In this document: one piece after another, positions 26,552 through 35,256 of the stretch
How the letters are laid out: each line of letters opens with the position of its first letter
Numbering within the stretch: the first letter of the stretch is position 1
Source of the DNA: Allomuricauda sp. CAU 1633
GTDB lineage: Bacteria; Bacteroidota; Bacteroidia; Flavobacteriales; Flavobacteriaceae
Length of the DNA stretch: 64,000 nucleotides
Assembly (NCBI RefSeq): GCF_017313225.1
Contig: NZ_JAFLNE010000001.1
Location: 992,001 to 1,056,000 of the forward strand
Direction of reading: 5' to 3'
Position numbers and translations under genes: made by a program
Notes under the pieces: model-generated
Told to the model about the DNA's origin: nothing
Seen by the model: the letters and a program-made list of their open reading frames with translations, nothing else
Database searches by the model: none

Positions 26552-27172
26552 ATGAAAAATAGCATATTGATTATTTCCATGATTATGGGTGTTATTGGGT
26601 TTTCACAAACTAAAAAAATATTGGATGAAAGAAAGTTTGCATACGATTTGTTGGAGCAAACGTATGTTGAGCTAGAAAATACAGTTGGAAAGCTTTCTGA
26701 GGAAGAATTGAATTATATTCCCAAAGATGGTGGTTGGAGTGCGTTGAATTGCCTGGAACACATATTTATTACCGAACCAGTACTTATATTAAAAGTAAAA
26801 AGGATGATTGCGGAGGGTAATTTGCAAACCGACAAAGATTTGTCCTTCAATGACTGGAAGGTGGTTACTCAAGTTACGGATAGGACCAGGAAGGTTGATA
26901 CTGCAGAGCCATTTAGACCTAAACCGGAGAATGCCAAGAAAACCAAAGATGACTTCTTGGCTGCTATAAAATCGGATAGAGATGAACTCCTCAATATTCT
27001 TTATTCTTCGGAAGCAGATTTACGTCACTTGTTCGCACCTTACCTATATGGCGAAGCAGATGCTATCCAACAGGCGATTATTGTCGGAACACATTGTTAT
27101 AGGCATACGATGCAGATTAATGAAATAATAGAGGAACTGTATCCAGAAGGAGAAGAGAATATCCAGAAGTAA
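26552..27172 (+). CDS. DinB-superfamily protein with signal peptide
   Basis: 206 aa. A short hydrophobic leader (MGVIGFSQ) suggests export. The remainder is a four-helix DinB-like bundle with the metal-ligand histidines in CLEHIF and GTHCYRHTMQI, and the WSALNCLEHI segment typical of DinB_2 proteins. The family includes thiol-transferase-like and stress-induced proteins; the substrate is unknown. It stands alone, convergent with the SRPBCC-like gene at 27366-27797. Confidence 0.8.
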   Translation: MKNSILIISMIMGVIGFSQTKKILDERKFAYDLLEQTYVELENTVGKLSEEELNYIPKDGGWSALNCLEHIFITEPVLILKVKRMIAEGNLQTDKDLSFNDWKVVTQVTDRTRKVDTAEPFRPKPENAKKTKDDFLAAIKSDRDELLNILYSSEADLRHLFAPYLYGEADAIQQAIIVGTHCYRHTMQINEIIEELYPEGEENIQK

Positions 27173-27365
27173 AATAGGAGGTACTAATTATAGAATAATT
27201 AGCTGTTTACTACAGAGCGTTACAAAATGTTGTTCAAGTGCACTATTTCTGTCAAAGGATAAAGTTTGTTTAAACCGAAGAACAAACTAAAAAGCTAAAT
27301 TAAATTTGAATAAAGATTAGCTCAAACTGTCCAGTTCCTAAGACAGAAGGATGAGTTTTGGAAAG

Positions 27366-27797
27366 TTAGTTACAGTTATCCAAATATTCTGAAATCCAGC
27401 TTTTAAAAAGTTTTTTATACCTATAGTTCCATTGAATCTTTTGGATGATTAAGGGTCGGGTCTCTTTTATCAAGGGAAAAGTATACAAGACAATTCTGCA
27501 ACTGCCTGGACTCACAGAATACAATTTGAAGCTTAAGCGAAATTCATATCCAGAATTCTTGCATTTGGCTAAATATTCGATTTCTATGAGTTCCATGATC
27601 TGAATGACTATAAATTCCATATCGAATTCATGGGAAGATGCAAGGGAGAAGGAATCTCCTTGGGTTAGTTGCTTTTGGTCTTGTATGATTTTAAAATAAG
27701 GTCTTAAAACAAATTCTAATTTTTCTTGACTTGTTAGGAATTGCCAGCATACATATAGGGACAATTTTTTGTCAACTTCAAAACTAAGGGCCTTCAT
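27366..27797 (-). CDS. Hypothetical SRPBCC-like protein, paralogue of the gene at 16292
   Basis: 143 aa, soluble. It aligns over its length with the protein at 16292-16774: an N-terminal FEV strand, a central CKNSGYEFRLSFKLYSVSPGSCRIVLYTFP block, and a final basic amphipathic helix. The two copies bracket the LytSR-SusCD-propeller-DinB block within the island. Function unknown; a ligand-binding START-like fold is a guess from the strand/helix pattern. Confidence 0.6.
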   Translation of the reverse strand: MKALSFEVDKKLSLYVCWQFLTSQEKLEFVLRPYFKIIQDQKQLTQGDSFSLASSHEFDMEFIVIQIMELIEIEYLAKCKNSGYEFRLSFKLYSVSPGSCRIVLYTFPLIKETRPLIIQKIQWNYRYKKLFKSWISEYLDNCN

Positions 27798-28132
27798 GTG
27801 TTTGATTTTTTATTCTAACAATTACCAACCCGTTTAGGGGACTTATTAGGGAGGAGGATTCCCAATTAAAACTGGAAGTTCTTTTGTTCTGTCTCTAGTA
27901 TTCTAGGTAAAATTGAATTGGAAAAGAACACAATGTTTACCAGTCTAATATGATGTTAAGGATCTTTCTATATTGAAAATGTGCTAATAAATAACAGATA
28001 TGAACATTTTTTGTCCCCATTACTATGGAAAGAATTGTTATAGACTTCTAGACTCAGCACTGGGTATAGGTTTGATTAATACACCGGACGTTGAGTTTTT
28101 AGAAAGAATTAACCTTTTAAAGCCTTATAAAT
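27798..28132. other. 335-bp non-coding gap
   Basis: AT-rich and divergent between the SRPBCC-like gene and a lipoprotein gene. Apart from the TGTCCCC motif at 28012 I see only a weak overlapping frame (28000-28203) that I reject as a gene. Confidence 0.5.
28012..28040 (+). promoter_or_regulatory. Weak ECF-like promoter motif
   Basis: TGTCCC (28012-28017), 19 nt, GTTA (28037-28040). This is one base longer than the three 18-nt sites, so it is a weaker member of the set. It lies 93 bp before the lipoprotein gene. Confidence 0.3.
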
Positions 28133-28609
28133 ATGAAAATGACACTTCAAATTCTAACTCTTTTTCTTCTATGCGTTGTTGTTTCTTGCAAACAGGCAGG
28201 TGACAAAAAAAAAGTTGCCAACAACAAGGTTTTGGCCTTGAATGATCAGATTTTAGGGACATGGGAAAATGTTTCCATGCAAATTCAGTTTTACACCAAT
28301 GATTCTATTTTTAATGTTCCCAAGGGTGAATGGGAAAATATCTTAAAAATCAAACCCATTAAAACTACATATTTGAAAGATGGCTCCTATGAATCTAAAT
28401 ATTTTGATTTGAACGATTCCCTTTTATTTGCCATGAAGGGTAAATGGAAGATTCAATCTGACAGTTTATACTTAATCTCTACAGAAGGGACAAACGCCTA
28501 CAAATTTGATGTCAGCGGTTCATTGGCAACTTTCACAGGTATACTGGATTGGGACGGAGATTCTTTGGCCCAGGAACTGTATAAAGGTGTTCAGAAAAGA
28601 TTGGAATAA
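28133..28609 (+). CDS. Small lipocalin-like lipoprotein
   Basis: 158 aa. The signal peptide ends LLCVVVSC with a lipobox. The mature part begins with a Lys-rich spacer, then ILGTWENVSMQIQFY and GKWKIQSDSLYLIS, the repeated G-x-W strand pattern of lipocalin-like domains found in many Bacteroidota lipoproteins. Probable periplasmic or surface binding protein of unknown ligand. A candidate ECF-type promoter lies upstream. Confidence 0.7.
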   Translation: MKMTLQILTLFLLCVVVSCKQAGDKKKVANNKVLALNDQILGTWENVSMQIQFYTNDSIFNVPKGEWENILKIKPIKTTYLKDGSYESKYFDLNDSLLFAMKGKWKIQSDSLYLISTEGTNAYKFDVSGSLATFTGILDWDGDSLAQELYKGVQKRLE

Positions 28610-28719
28610 TCTTTGACTCACCACTCAAATCTTGACGTATAATTATATTGTAAAGCAGAAAATTTGGACTAATGAATTATGCTTGATCGATGTCCCTTTG
28701 TAGCAAAGTGTTTTAGCAT

Positions 28720-29052
28720 ATGGATAAAAAAGTAATAATCGCAAGAGCTTACTTTGAAGCTTTTCATAATGGAAATCTTGATAAAGTATTTACCTATTTG
28801 GCGCGAGACTGTGCATTCCGTTACGGTAAACAGGAATTGGGGCTGGCTAGAGAAGAGTTCCTTTCGAACAAAGAGATGATTTCAAAATTAAAATTCGAGA
28901 CCCATGGTTATTATTTGTCGAATGAAACGAACAACGTACTGATTGATTTTTCATTTACAACGCAGGATAGTATTGTGACAAGAGCTGTGGACATTATAGA
29001 ATTTAACTCTGGGGGTAAAATTTCAAAAATAACAGTTATTCCAAATGGATGA
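28720..29052 (+). CDS. SnoaL/NTF2-like protein
   Basis: 110 aa. The start has the helix IIARAYFEAFHNGNLDKVFTYLARDCAFRYG, followed by strands ending VDIIEFNSGGKISKITVIPN, the SnoaL-like NTF2 cone fold. Family members are small enzymes or binding proteins; no catalytic set can be assigned. No signal peptide. A TGTCCC sits at 28691-28696 but is too near the ATG to be a normal -35 box. Confidence 0.75.
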   Translation: MDKKVIIARAYFEAFHNGNLDKVFTYLARDCAFRYGKQELGLAREEFLSNKEMISKLKFETHGYYLSNETNNVLIDFSFTTQDSIVTRAVDIIEFNSGGKISKITVIPNG

Positions 29053-29603
29053 CTAAAGTTTCATATTGCTCTCTATTGGAAGCAGAATATTAGTGGTACG
29101 TTGCCTTAATAATTATGCGCATTTAATAAGATTTACATCTATACTTTTTATTTGATTGGAATTCTCTGACTTATTACCTAAATAGCGGTATCCTTTCGTT
29201 CAATGGACACAGTGACAGTAATCCCAACTCCAAAAATTCATACAGATATGTTAACTTTCACATAGAATTTCGGTTAACCATTGTATTTACTTCAATCGAG
29301 AAACCTAGTTTTAATAGGAGTTTTAGGGACTCTATCAAATTAACAATTTCAGTAAAAATGAAATCCTCGATATCTGCGAAGTTAGTGCCAATGAAGTTGT
29401 TTTGTATTCTAATTACGTTTTAAGCATTCGTTCAGGTATCTAATTGATTCATGCCTGGATTGATGAGGTCATTAAGATTAATCAAGAAATTTTGTTTCCA
29501 AAGATTTAAAACCTATTTTAGATAGTAGGGTTAGTTATATTGACCTATCCATAGCATCCAATTGGCTCAGGAACAATTTTGAATACTTAACATAAATACA
29601 TTT
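29053..29603. other. 551-bp gap, possible decayed coding DNA
   Basis: No intact frame. Translating around 29345-29590 gives coding-like stretches (for example SKNEILDICEVSANEVVLY, then after stops SIASNWLRNNFEYL) broken by stop codons and frame changes. This looks like an eroded gene, family not recognised. Confidence 0.35.
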
Positions 29604-30422
29604 TTGGCTGGACATAAGACTCACATCCCAATACCGGAAATATCAAAGTACGTAGAGGTCATCCATTACAATAAGGATTATCATCCTGAGCATGTCATGG
29701 ACAAGTATTTGCCGGATGGCACCATGAATATTGTTTTTGAGCTTACAGGAAGTCCCAAATATATTTTTGATAATGCAACCAAAGAAGTCAAACAAGAATG
29801 TTCGGATGTTTGGTTTTCTGGGGTATTGAAGGACTATATCACCATAAGTTCTCACTCTGAGGAAATGATGGTTGTAGTATTTAAGCCAGGCGCTGGATAT
29901 CCATTATTGCATACCCCCGCTTTCTTATTTACTGATAAAGTGGTGCCAGCTCAAGAAGTGTTTGGAGAAGCTGTTTTGAAACTTCATAAGAAACTCAAAT
30001 TGCTTGATGGCCCAGAACAAAAGTTTGATGAAATAGAAAAATGGTTAAAAAACCGATTAAAGAAGGACGACTTATATACTGATATCATCCAGTTTGCCTT
30101 GGAACAGATAGAAAACTCCCCCACGGAAATGAGCATCGGTGAAATTACAGCAAAAACAGGCTATTCACCAAAGCAGTTTATCCAAATATTCAAAAAATAT
30201 GTAGGTATTACTCCTAAGCAATTTCATAGAATAAAACGCTTCAACGAAATTCTTACCGCTGTGGAAAATGATGAAAAAATATCTTGGACCATCATAGCAG
30301 CTGATTGCGGTTATTATGACCAAGCCCATTTTATTAAGGATTTTCAATCTTTTTCTGGTTTAAATCCAAGTAGATACTTAAGCGATATTGGAGAATTTCC
30401 AAACTACTTTCCAGTAAAGTAA
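29604..30422 (+). CDS. AraC-family transcriptional regulator
   Basis: About 272 aa from a TTG at 29604. No ATG is available between the in-frame TGA at 29580-29582 and MDKYLPDG, so a TTG or ATA start is needed. The N-terminal DUF6597-like domain (YLPDGTMNIVFELTG, WFSGVLKDYITI) is followed by two HTH units (MSIGEITAKTGYSPKQFIQIFKKYVGITPKQF, then IAADCGYYDQAHFIKDFQSFSGLNPSRYL) of the AraC/XylS type. Probably regulates the following DUF1761 gene, 63 bp on. Confidence 0.85.
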   Translation: MAGHKTHIPIPEISKYVEVIHYNKDYHPEHVMDKYLPDGTMNIVFELTGSPKYIFDNATKEVKQECSDVWFSGVLKDYITISSHSEEMMVVVFKPGAGYPLLHTPAFLFTDKVVPAQEVFGEAVLKLHKKLKLLDGPEQKFDEIEKWLKNRLKKDDLYTDIIQFALEQIENSPTEMSIGEITAKTGYSPKQFIQIFKKYVGITPKQFHRIKRFNEILTAVENDEKISWTIIAADCGYYDQAHFIKDFQSFSGLNPSRYLSDIGEFPNYFPVK

Positions 30423-30485
30423 ATTTTTTACAATTTTTTTTAAGAACGTTCAATTTCCTTTGTTTTCCAATAAAAATCAAACTTC

Positions 30486-30893
30486 ATGGAAAATATGGTA
30501 ATCAACCACTGGGCAGTTTTAACCTGCGCAGTGTTTAATCTAATTTGGGGGGCATTCTGGTATTCCCCAGTACTCTTCTACAAGGCGTGGAAAACCGAAA
30601 ATAATTTAACAGATGATCAAATTAAAAGTGCAAGTCCGGCAAAGACTTATGGGGTAACTTTCGTTCTTGCATATCTTATTTCGTATAATATGGCTTTTTT
30701 TTTGGGAGATGCAGGTACAACATTCGAATGGGGCTTAACAGCGGGATTTTTGACCGGTTTTGGATGGGCCGCTGCAATATTTACAATTATTGCATTATTT
30801 GAACAAAGAAGCTGGAAATATATTTTAATAAATGGGGGGTATATTGTTATTTATTTTACGGTAATAGGTGGAATATTAGGTTTTTGGAGATAA
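30486..30893 (+). CDS. DUF1761 membrane protein
   Basis: 135 aa with four membrane segments. It has the NLIWGAFWYSPVLFYKAW start typical of DUF1761 and a polar loop with NNLTDDQIK. Function is unknown for the family; AraC regulators of this type often sit next to such genes. Inner-membrane location is expected. Confidence 0.8.
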   Translation: MENMVINHWAVLTCAVFNLIWGAFWYSPVLFYKAWKTENNLTDDQIKSASPAKTYGVTFVLAYLISYNMAFFLGDAGTTFEWGLTAGFLTGFGWAAAIFTIIALFEQRSWKYILINGGYIVIYFTVIGGILGFWR

Positions 30894-31038
30894 AGGTGGG
30901 CTAAGAATTTTAATAAGAGAGTTCATATCCTTAATGAGTCGTGACCCTAAATAATTTATAGTATTCAAAAGAATTATATAGGCCGAGTTTAAACTAACAA
31001 ATATTATGAGATAAGACTTCGGGAAAGTTCATGTTATC

Positions 31039-31977
31039 TCATTGAATGAAAGAACCTTCTCTCTCAATATGAGTGGGGACATATTTTTCAATAATGTATT
31101 CAGTAATTTCATCAAGTGTTTTACCTGTAATGGGGTGTAACCCAGGAGAGGTAAAGTATTCAATCTCTTCATCCCTGTTTTTAAAGTACCAAATTATTGG
31201 CTTGCCATCCTCTGTAAAAAAATTTGTGGACATTGTTACTTCAACTTTCTTGAAATTCTTCAATTTAACGGGGTCTAGGGGCTCTACCGCTGTACCAAAT
31301 TTAGAGTAGGGTTTGGTAGTGCAAGAGACTTCAACATATATTGTATCGGCCCAGGTCATGCATTTTTCCCTTGTAATGGATTGGGTGTCATTTTTAAGGT
31401 TTGTTGAAGAGTTGCTGTTGTCACTTGGTATTTGATTTTTCAAAATCAAGGAAGTTGCTAAAATAGCAGCAAAAGAGATACTAATGGTTATGATTAGCTT
31501 CCGTCTGGAAGGCTTTGTACTTTCTTTTGTATTATCTGTTTCCTTGATATTCTTCGCCTCTTCAATAATTTTGGATATTGGTGGATTAATTGGTGATTCC
31601 GAAATATTTGAATTATTGGATTTTGAATACTCTTCGTAAGGTCGGGGATGAAAATCAATAAGCCAGCTTATCAAATTAATATTCTTGGTACTGGTCGTTT
31701 TGATTTTTCCTTTTAGGAATTTTTCAATTGATTTAAACTTTCCAATTCCATGGGTTTCTATTTCTCTTTGCTTATTATCATTACTCTTGAATTCAAAAAA
31801 ACGATTAAGAATATAATCGTCATTCTTTTCATTTCTTCTTCCTAATAGATAAATACAAGCATCTCTTATTTGACTACATGTTGGCTTAGCGAGATAACCT
31901 CTCATTTCTCCCCCTTTTTCCCTTTTATATTTCTCTAAAACCGCTTCTTGGTAGCTTTTACTTGTTCTTGGTTCCAT
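31039..31977 (-). CDS. Hypothetical single-pass membrane protein
   Basis: 312 aa. Residues 1-110 are a soluble, charged domain with Cys at 34 and 41. A low-complexity Ser/Asn linker follows, then one membrane helix at about 165-185 and an external domain of about 125 residues with three Cys (CMTWADTIYVEVSC) and FTSPGLHPITGKTLDEIT. The order suggests a cytoplasmic domain joined to a periplasmic one, an anti-sigma or sensor-like layout, but I do not recognise either domain. An 11-bp repeat pair lies just upstream of its ATG. Confidence 0.65.
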   Translation of the reverse strand: MEPRTSKSYQEAVLEKYKREKGGEMRGYLAKPTCSQIRDACIYLLGRRNEKNDDYILNRFFEFKSNDNKQREIETHGIGKFKSIEKFLKGKIKTTSTKNINLISWLIDFHPRPYEEYSKSNNSNISESPINPPISKIIEEAKNIKETDNTKESTKPSRRKLIITISISFAAILATSLILKNQIPSDNSNSSTNLKNDTQSITREKCMTWADTIYVEVSCTTKPYSKFGTAVEPLDPVKLKNFKKVEVTMSTNFFTEDGKPIIWYFKNRDEEIEYFTSPGLHPITGKTLDEITEYIIEKYVPTHIEREGSFIQ

Positions 31978-32006
31978 GGTTGGCTCGGAATTTCTGAAAT
32001 TCTTCT

Positions 32007-32036
32007 GGAATTCTTGGGAATCATTGGAATTCTTGG
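32007..32036 (-). repeat. GGAATTCTTGG direct repeats next to the membrane protein gene
   Basis: Exact 11-bp copies at 32007-32017 and 32026-32036 (19-bp period), with a degenerate third, GGAATTTCTGA, at 31987. They lie 10-60 bp before the ATG of the minus-strand gene, as an operator would. Confidence 0.4.
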
Positions 32037-32170
32037 AATCACCTATAAAGATAACCGTTAAGCACTAATAATTTTACATCCAAAGATGAATTCCGCTATG
32101 CTTTGCTAACATAGCTTTTCTAGAAGATTCATTTTTATGGGATTCTGTAATGCGGCTAGTATTTGGTCCG

Positions 32171-32214
32171 TTGGAAAGTAGCCAAGTCTGCCGCTTACAG
32201 TTTCCACTTTCCAA
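32171..32214 (+). other. 9-bp inverted repeat with 26-nt loop
   Basis: TTGGAAAGT (32171-32179) and ACTTTCCAA (32206-32214). It is about 100 bp upstream of the 56-aa lipoprotein and could be an RNA hairpin in its leader or a protein-binding dyad. Confidence 0.3.
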
Positions 32215-32317
32215 AAACAAAGGAGTACTCCAACACTCACGGGTGGCTGAAAAGCAAAACAAATCTGGGAAAATCCCGGACAGTCACCCCTTTGTTTAAT
32301 GTAAAAATTTCATAAAA

Positions 32318-32488
32318 ATGAAGAAAATTTTTTTGGCCTTGATAGCCGTTGTTTTGAATGTGTTTATGTTTTCTTGTACTACAGAAGACATAGCCGATAC
32401 TGAGACCTTTTACCATACTGTGGCAACGGAGGGGGATGATGGGAACCCACCGCCCCCACCCCCACCACCACCTCCTGGTGACAAGTAG
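32318..32488 (+). CDS. 56-aa poly-proline lipoprotein
   Basis: ATG 32318 to TAG 32486-32488. A signal peptide of about 19 residues ends NVFMFSC (lipobox). The mature part is about 37 residues: an acidic stretch (TTEDIADTETF), then GDDGNP leading into ten consecutive prolines and GDK at the end. A clear 9-bp terminator starts 22 bp after the stop. It directly precedes a TPR histidine kinase gene, and I infer it may be an envelope ligand or reporter for that kinase. No function is known for such peptides. Confidence 0.7.
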   Translation: MKKIFLALIAVVLNVFMFSCTTEDIADTETFYHTVATEGDDGNPPPPPPPPPPGDK

Positions 32489-32510
32489 TAAGGATTATTT
32501 TCACTAATTT

Positions 32511-32540
32511 GAGCTATACTTTCGGGTATAGCTCTTTTTG
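32511..32540 (+). terminator. Terminator between the small lipoprotein and the kinase
   Basis: GAGCTATAC (32511-32519) pairs exactly with GTATAGCTC (32526-32534) across TTTCGG, followed by TTTTT. It separates, or attenuates between, the two genes. Confidence 0.88.
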
Positions 32541-32557
32541 GTTTTTATATAAATCTA

Positions 32558-34510
32558 TTGTCCTTGAAAAAGTTTCTGATTTTAACTTTTATTGGTTTAA
32601 GCGTTTGCTGTACCCCTAGTGGCAAGAAACCTATTTCAAGAGCTGCCGATAATATTAAAGACAGTGTTTTACACTACTATTATCAATCCTTGGATAAGAA
32701 TCTTTCCCTGGTACAAAAACAGCAAAAGATTGATAAGTCCTTTTTCCTTGCAAAAAATCACCTATATGATTCTATTTATAGTCAAATTTTGTATCAAAAA
32801 AACTCCCTTCACCTTGCTTCCCAAGAATATGATAGTTTGCAGATTTATAATAAACTCCTAATTAATCATGCTTTAAAAATAGGTGATGACCATATGCTGG
32901 CTTATCAATATTACTTGATGGGTTATTATTTTGCTGAGAGAGCCCATAATTCAGAAGAAGCATTTCAAAATTATACACTTTCAAAAGGTTACTTTGAGCA
33001 AATTGGTGATAGTAGTGGAGTAGGTAGGAATCTTTTAAATATGGGTACAATTCAAAAAGATTTCAACGATTTTTTTGGCAGCAAAGAAACCCTTACTGAG
33101 GCATTACAGTATTTAGTGCCTGAAAATGATACTGTGTACATTGCCCAATGTTATAATCTATTAGCCACAGATCATCGAAAACTTCTGAATTATGATGACG
33201 CGATTATATATTATTTAAAGGCAATCAATACCACTAATTCGATAGAAGATAGATTAATATACAAGAATAATTTGGCTGCTACCTATATTGATGATGCTCG
33301 CTATAGGCAAGCCGTTCATTTACTGGACAGTATTGCCACTGAATCCTTAATCATGAAAAACGGGTATGAATATGCCCGTGTATTGGACAATCTTGCATAT
33401 GCTAGTTGGCTTTCGAGAAAGGAAAAAGCCGTAGATCCTTTTTTACAAGCTTTAGAAATACGTCAACAAAACAATGATAAGAGAGGACAAATTGCCAGCT
33501 ATACCCATTTGGGTGAATTTTTTTCCAAGAATCAACATCAAAAAGCACAAGCATATTTTGATACTGTGATCAATCTGTCCAAAACCATAAAAATGCCACG
33601 GGCAGAAAAGGATGCATTAAAATTCTTGATGCATTTAGAGCCTACAAATTTTCAATTGCGTGATCGCTATGTTTTTTTGCAAGATAGTCTATATGAGCAA
33701 GAGCTGAAGGTGAAGACCCAATTTGCCAAGTATAAATATGATGATAAACTCAAGCAAGAATCCATTTTACGGCTGGAGAAGGAAAATGCGGAAAAAGAGT
33801 TGGAAGCAAGCAGACAACGTAACCAGAAAATCATTTATCTAGGAGGTTTCCTTTTTGTAATATCCGTTTTGGGCCTGTCTATATATAGTTTTGGACAACG
33901 AACCAAAAGGTTAAGGCAAAAAAACAAAACGGATAAATTAATGGCCACCCATGAAACGGAGGCCGAATTGTCCAGAAGATTGCACGATGGTTTTGGGGCA
34001 GGACTCAACCAAACCATGTTGATGGTGCAAAATGATATGGACAAATCAACATTGTTGGATACTTTGGAAGGCCTCTACAACCAGAGTAGGGACTTTTCTC
34101 GAGAAATCAATGAAGTAAACACTGGATCCAAATTTAGAGAAGAGTTTTTTGAAATGCTCCGGTTTAGGACACCGCTGAATGCAAAGCTGCTCATTACGGG
34201 AAGTAAGGAAATCAATTGGGCAGAGATTGCTCCATTGACCAAGACGGTACTTTACAAGGTGCTTCAGGAATTAATGATAAATATGGGTAAGCACAGTGAA
34301 GCGACTTTGATTACCATTTCATTACAAAAAGTAGATAAAATGCTGAAAGTAGACTATATCGATGATGGGGTTGGAGCTTCTGTTGAAGATTTGAATGCCA
34401 AAAATGGACTTCGAAATACAGAAAAGCGTATTCAAGCCTTGGGGGGAACCATTACATTTGATTCAGGAAAAGGTGATGGCTTTAGGGCCAACATCATCCT
34501 ACCGAAGTAA
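32558..34510 (+). CDS. TPR-containing sensor histidine kinase (NarL-partner type)
   Basis: 650 aa from a TTG at 32558 (or TTG 32564); no ATG fits, and the start lies 18 bp after the terminator T run, so the transcript may begin very close to it. The signal segment ends SVCC. About ten helix pairs (residues 80-370) form TPR repeats, followed by a coiled coil, one membrane helix at about 427-448, and a cytoplasmic kinase with a dimerisation segment LSRRLHDGFGAGL (HisKA_3-like His) and an ATPase with LQELMINMGKHSEAT and DDGVG. The following response regulator begins 15 bp on. The sensor domain is periplasmic. Confidence 0.88.
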   Translation: MSLKKFLILTFIGLSVCCTPSGKKPISRAADNIKDSVLHYYYQSLDKNLSLVQKQQKIDKSFFLAKNHLYDSIYSQILYQKNSLHLASQEYDSLQIYNKLLINHALKIGDDHMLAYQYYLMGYYFAERAHNSEEAFQNYTLSKGYFEQIGDSSGVGRNLLNMGTIQKDFNDFFGSKETLTEALQYLVPENDTVYIAQCYNLLATDHRKLLNYDDAIIYYLKAINTTNSIEDRLIYKNNLAATYIDDARYRQAVHLLDSIATESLIMKNGYEYARVLDNLAYASWLSRKEKAVDPFLQALEIRQQNNDKRGQIASYTHLGEFFSKNQHQKAQAYFDTVINLSKTIKMPRAEKDALKFLMHLEPTNFQLRDRYVFLQDSLYEQELKVKTQFAKYKYDDKLKQESILRLEKENAEKELEASRQRNQKIIYLGGFLFVISVLGLSIYSFGQRTKRLRQKNKTDKLMATHETEAELSRRLHDGFGAGLNQTMLMVQNDMDKSTLLDTLEGLYNQSRDFSREINEVNTGSKFREEFFEMLRFRTPLNAKLLITGSKEINWAEIAPLTKTVLYKVLQELMINMGKHSEATLITISLQKVDKMLKVDYIDDGVGASVEDLNAKNGLRNTEKRIQALGGTITFDSGKGDGFRANIILPK

Positions 34511-34524
34511 AACAGTTGCCTACT

Positions 34525-35190
34525 ATGTTCAAAAAAGTTTTGATTGCCGAAGATTTTCAAGATACCAATCAAGGTATTATGGATACGCTTCGCACTAAAT
34601 TTAGCATCCCCATTGTTCAGGAAGAGTTGTATTGTGACAAAGCCTACAACCGTCTTAAATTGGCTCATGTCCAAGACGAACCATACGAATTATTGATTAC
34701 CGATCTTTTATTTAAGAAAGACCATATGGATCGCAAACTTACCTCAGGTTTGGAACTCATAAGAGCTGCAAGGGAAATTCAGCCTGATTTAAAGGTTATC
34801 ATCAATTCCATGGAAGACAATCCCGTAAAGGTGAATAACCTTTTTAAGGAGGAAAACATAAATGCTTACGTCTGTAAAGGTCGCCATGGCATGTTGGAAT
34901 TGGTAAAGGCCATACAGGAAGTGTACCATAACCGTACTTTCGTTTCACCCCAGATTAGCCTGAACGTCTCCGACAATGTGTTTGAACTTGACGAGTTTGA
35001 CCGTATTATTTTGAAAGACCTTGCCAATGGTCTCACCAAGAAAGAAATCTCGGAAAAGCTCAAACAGCAAAACATTACCCCAAATAGCGAAAGCACTATA
35101 GATAAAAAAGTAAGCAAGTTATTTGATGAGTTTGGGGCAAAAAATACACATCATTTGATAGCCAAACTGGTTAGGGAAGGTAAGATCTAA
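34525..35190 (+). CDS. Response regulator with C-terminal LuxR-like HTH
   Basis: 221 aa from ATG 34525; a TTG three codons earlier is less likely. The receiver has acidic residues at IAEDFQD, the phospho-acceptor in LLITDLLF, and a Lys region at YVCKGRHG. The C-terminal HTH (IILKDLANGLTKKEISEKL, STIDKKVSKLFDEFGAKN) is LuxR-like but diverged. It is the partner of the TPR kinase 15 bp upstream. The target is unknown; the small lipoprotein gene is the natural candidate. Confidence 0.86.
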   Translation: MFKKVLIAEDFQDTNQGIMDTLRTKFSIPIVQEELYCDKAYNRLKLAHVQDEPYELLITDLLFKKDHMDRKLTSGLELIRAAREIQPDLKVIINSMEDNPVKVNNLFKEENINAYVCKGRHGMLELVKAIQEVYHNRTFVSPQISLNVSDNVFELDEFDRIILKDLANGLTKKEISEKLKQQNITPNSESTIDKKVSKLFDEFGAKNTHHLIAKLVREGKI

Positions 35191-35221
35191 GCAGAGACCT
35201 TTCTTTTTTCAAACAAATTGT

Positions 35222-35256
35222 AATCCCTTACAGATTTCTGTAAGGGATTGTTTTTT
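35222..35256 (+). terminator. Strong terminator after the LuxR-type regulator
   Basis: AATCCCTTACAG (35222-35233) pairs exactly with CTGTAAGGGATT (35238-35249) across ATTT, followed by G and six T. Confidence 0.9.

Larger units (their letters stand above)
31978..32317. other. 340-bp divergent gap with repeats and a possible structured leader
   Basis: Between the minus-strand membrane protein and the small lipoprotein. It holds the GGAATTCTTGG repeats (32007-32036) and a 9-bp inverted repeat (32171-32179 with 32206-32214). A 62-codon minus frame here (32074-32262) has no recognisable features and is not called. Confidence 0.45.

Noticed and set aside
28000-28203. 67-codon frame overlapping the lipocalin-like gene start
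   Set aside because: No recognisable composition or start signal; it overlaps a lipoprotein with a clear signal peptide in another frame.
28691-28718. TGTCCC motif as a fifth ECF promoter
   Set aside because: The -10 position would fall 2-5 bp before the ATG and does not match GTTC/GTAA.
32074-32262. 62-codon minus frame
   Set aside because: Unusual composition, no homologous pattern, and it sits over the inverted repeat in the leader of the small lipoprotein.
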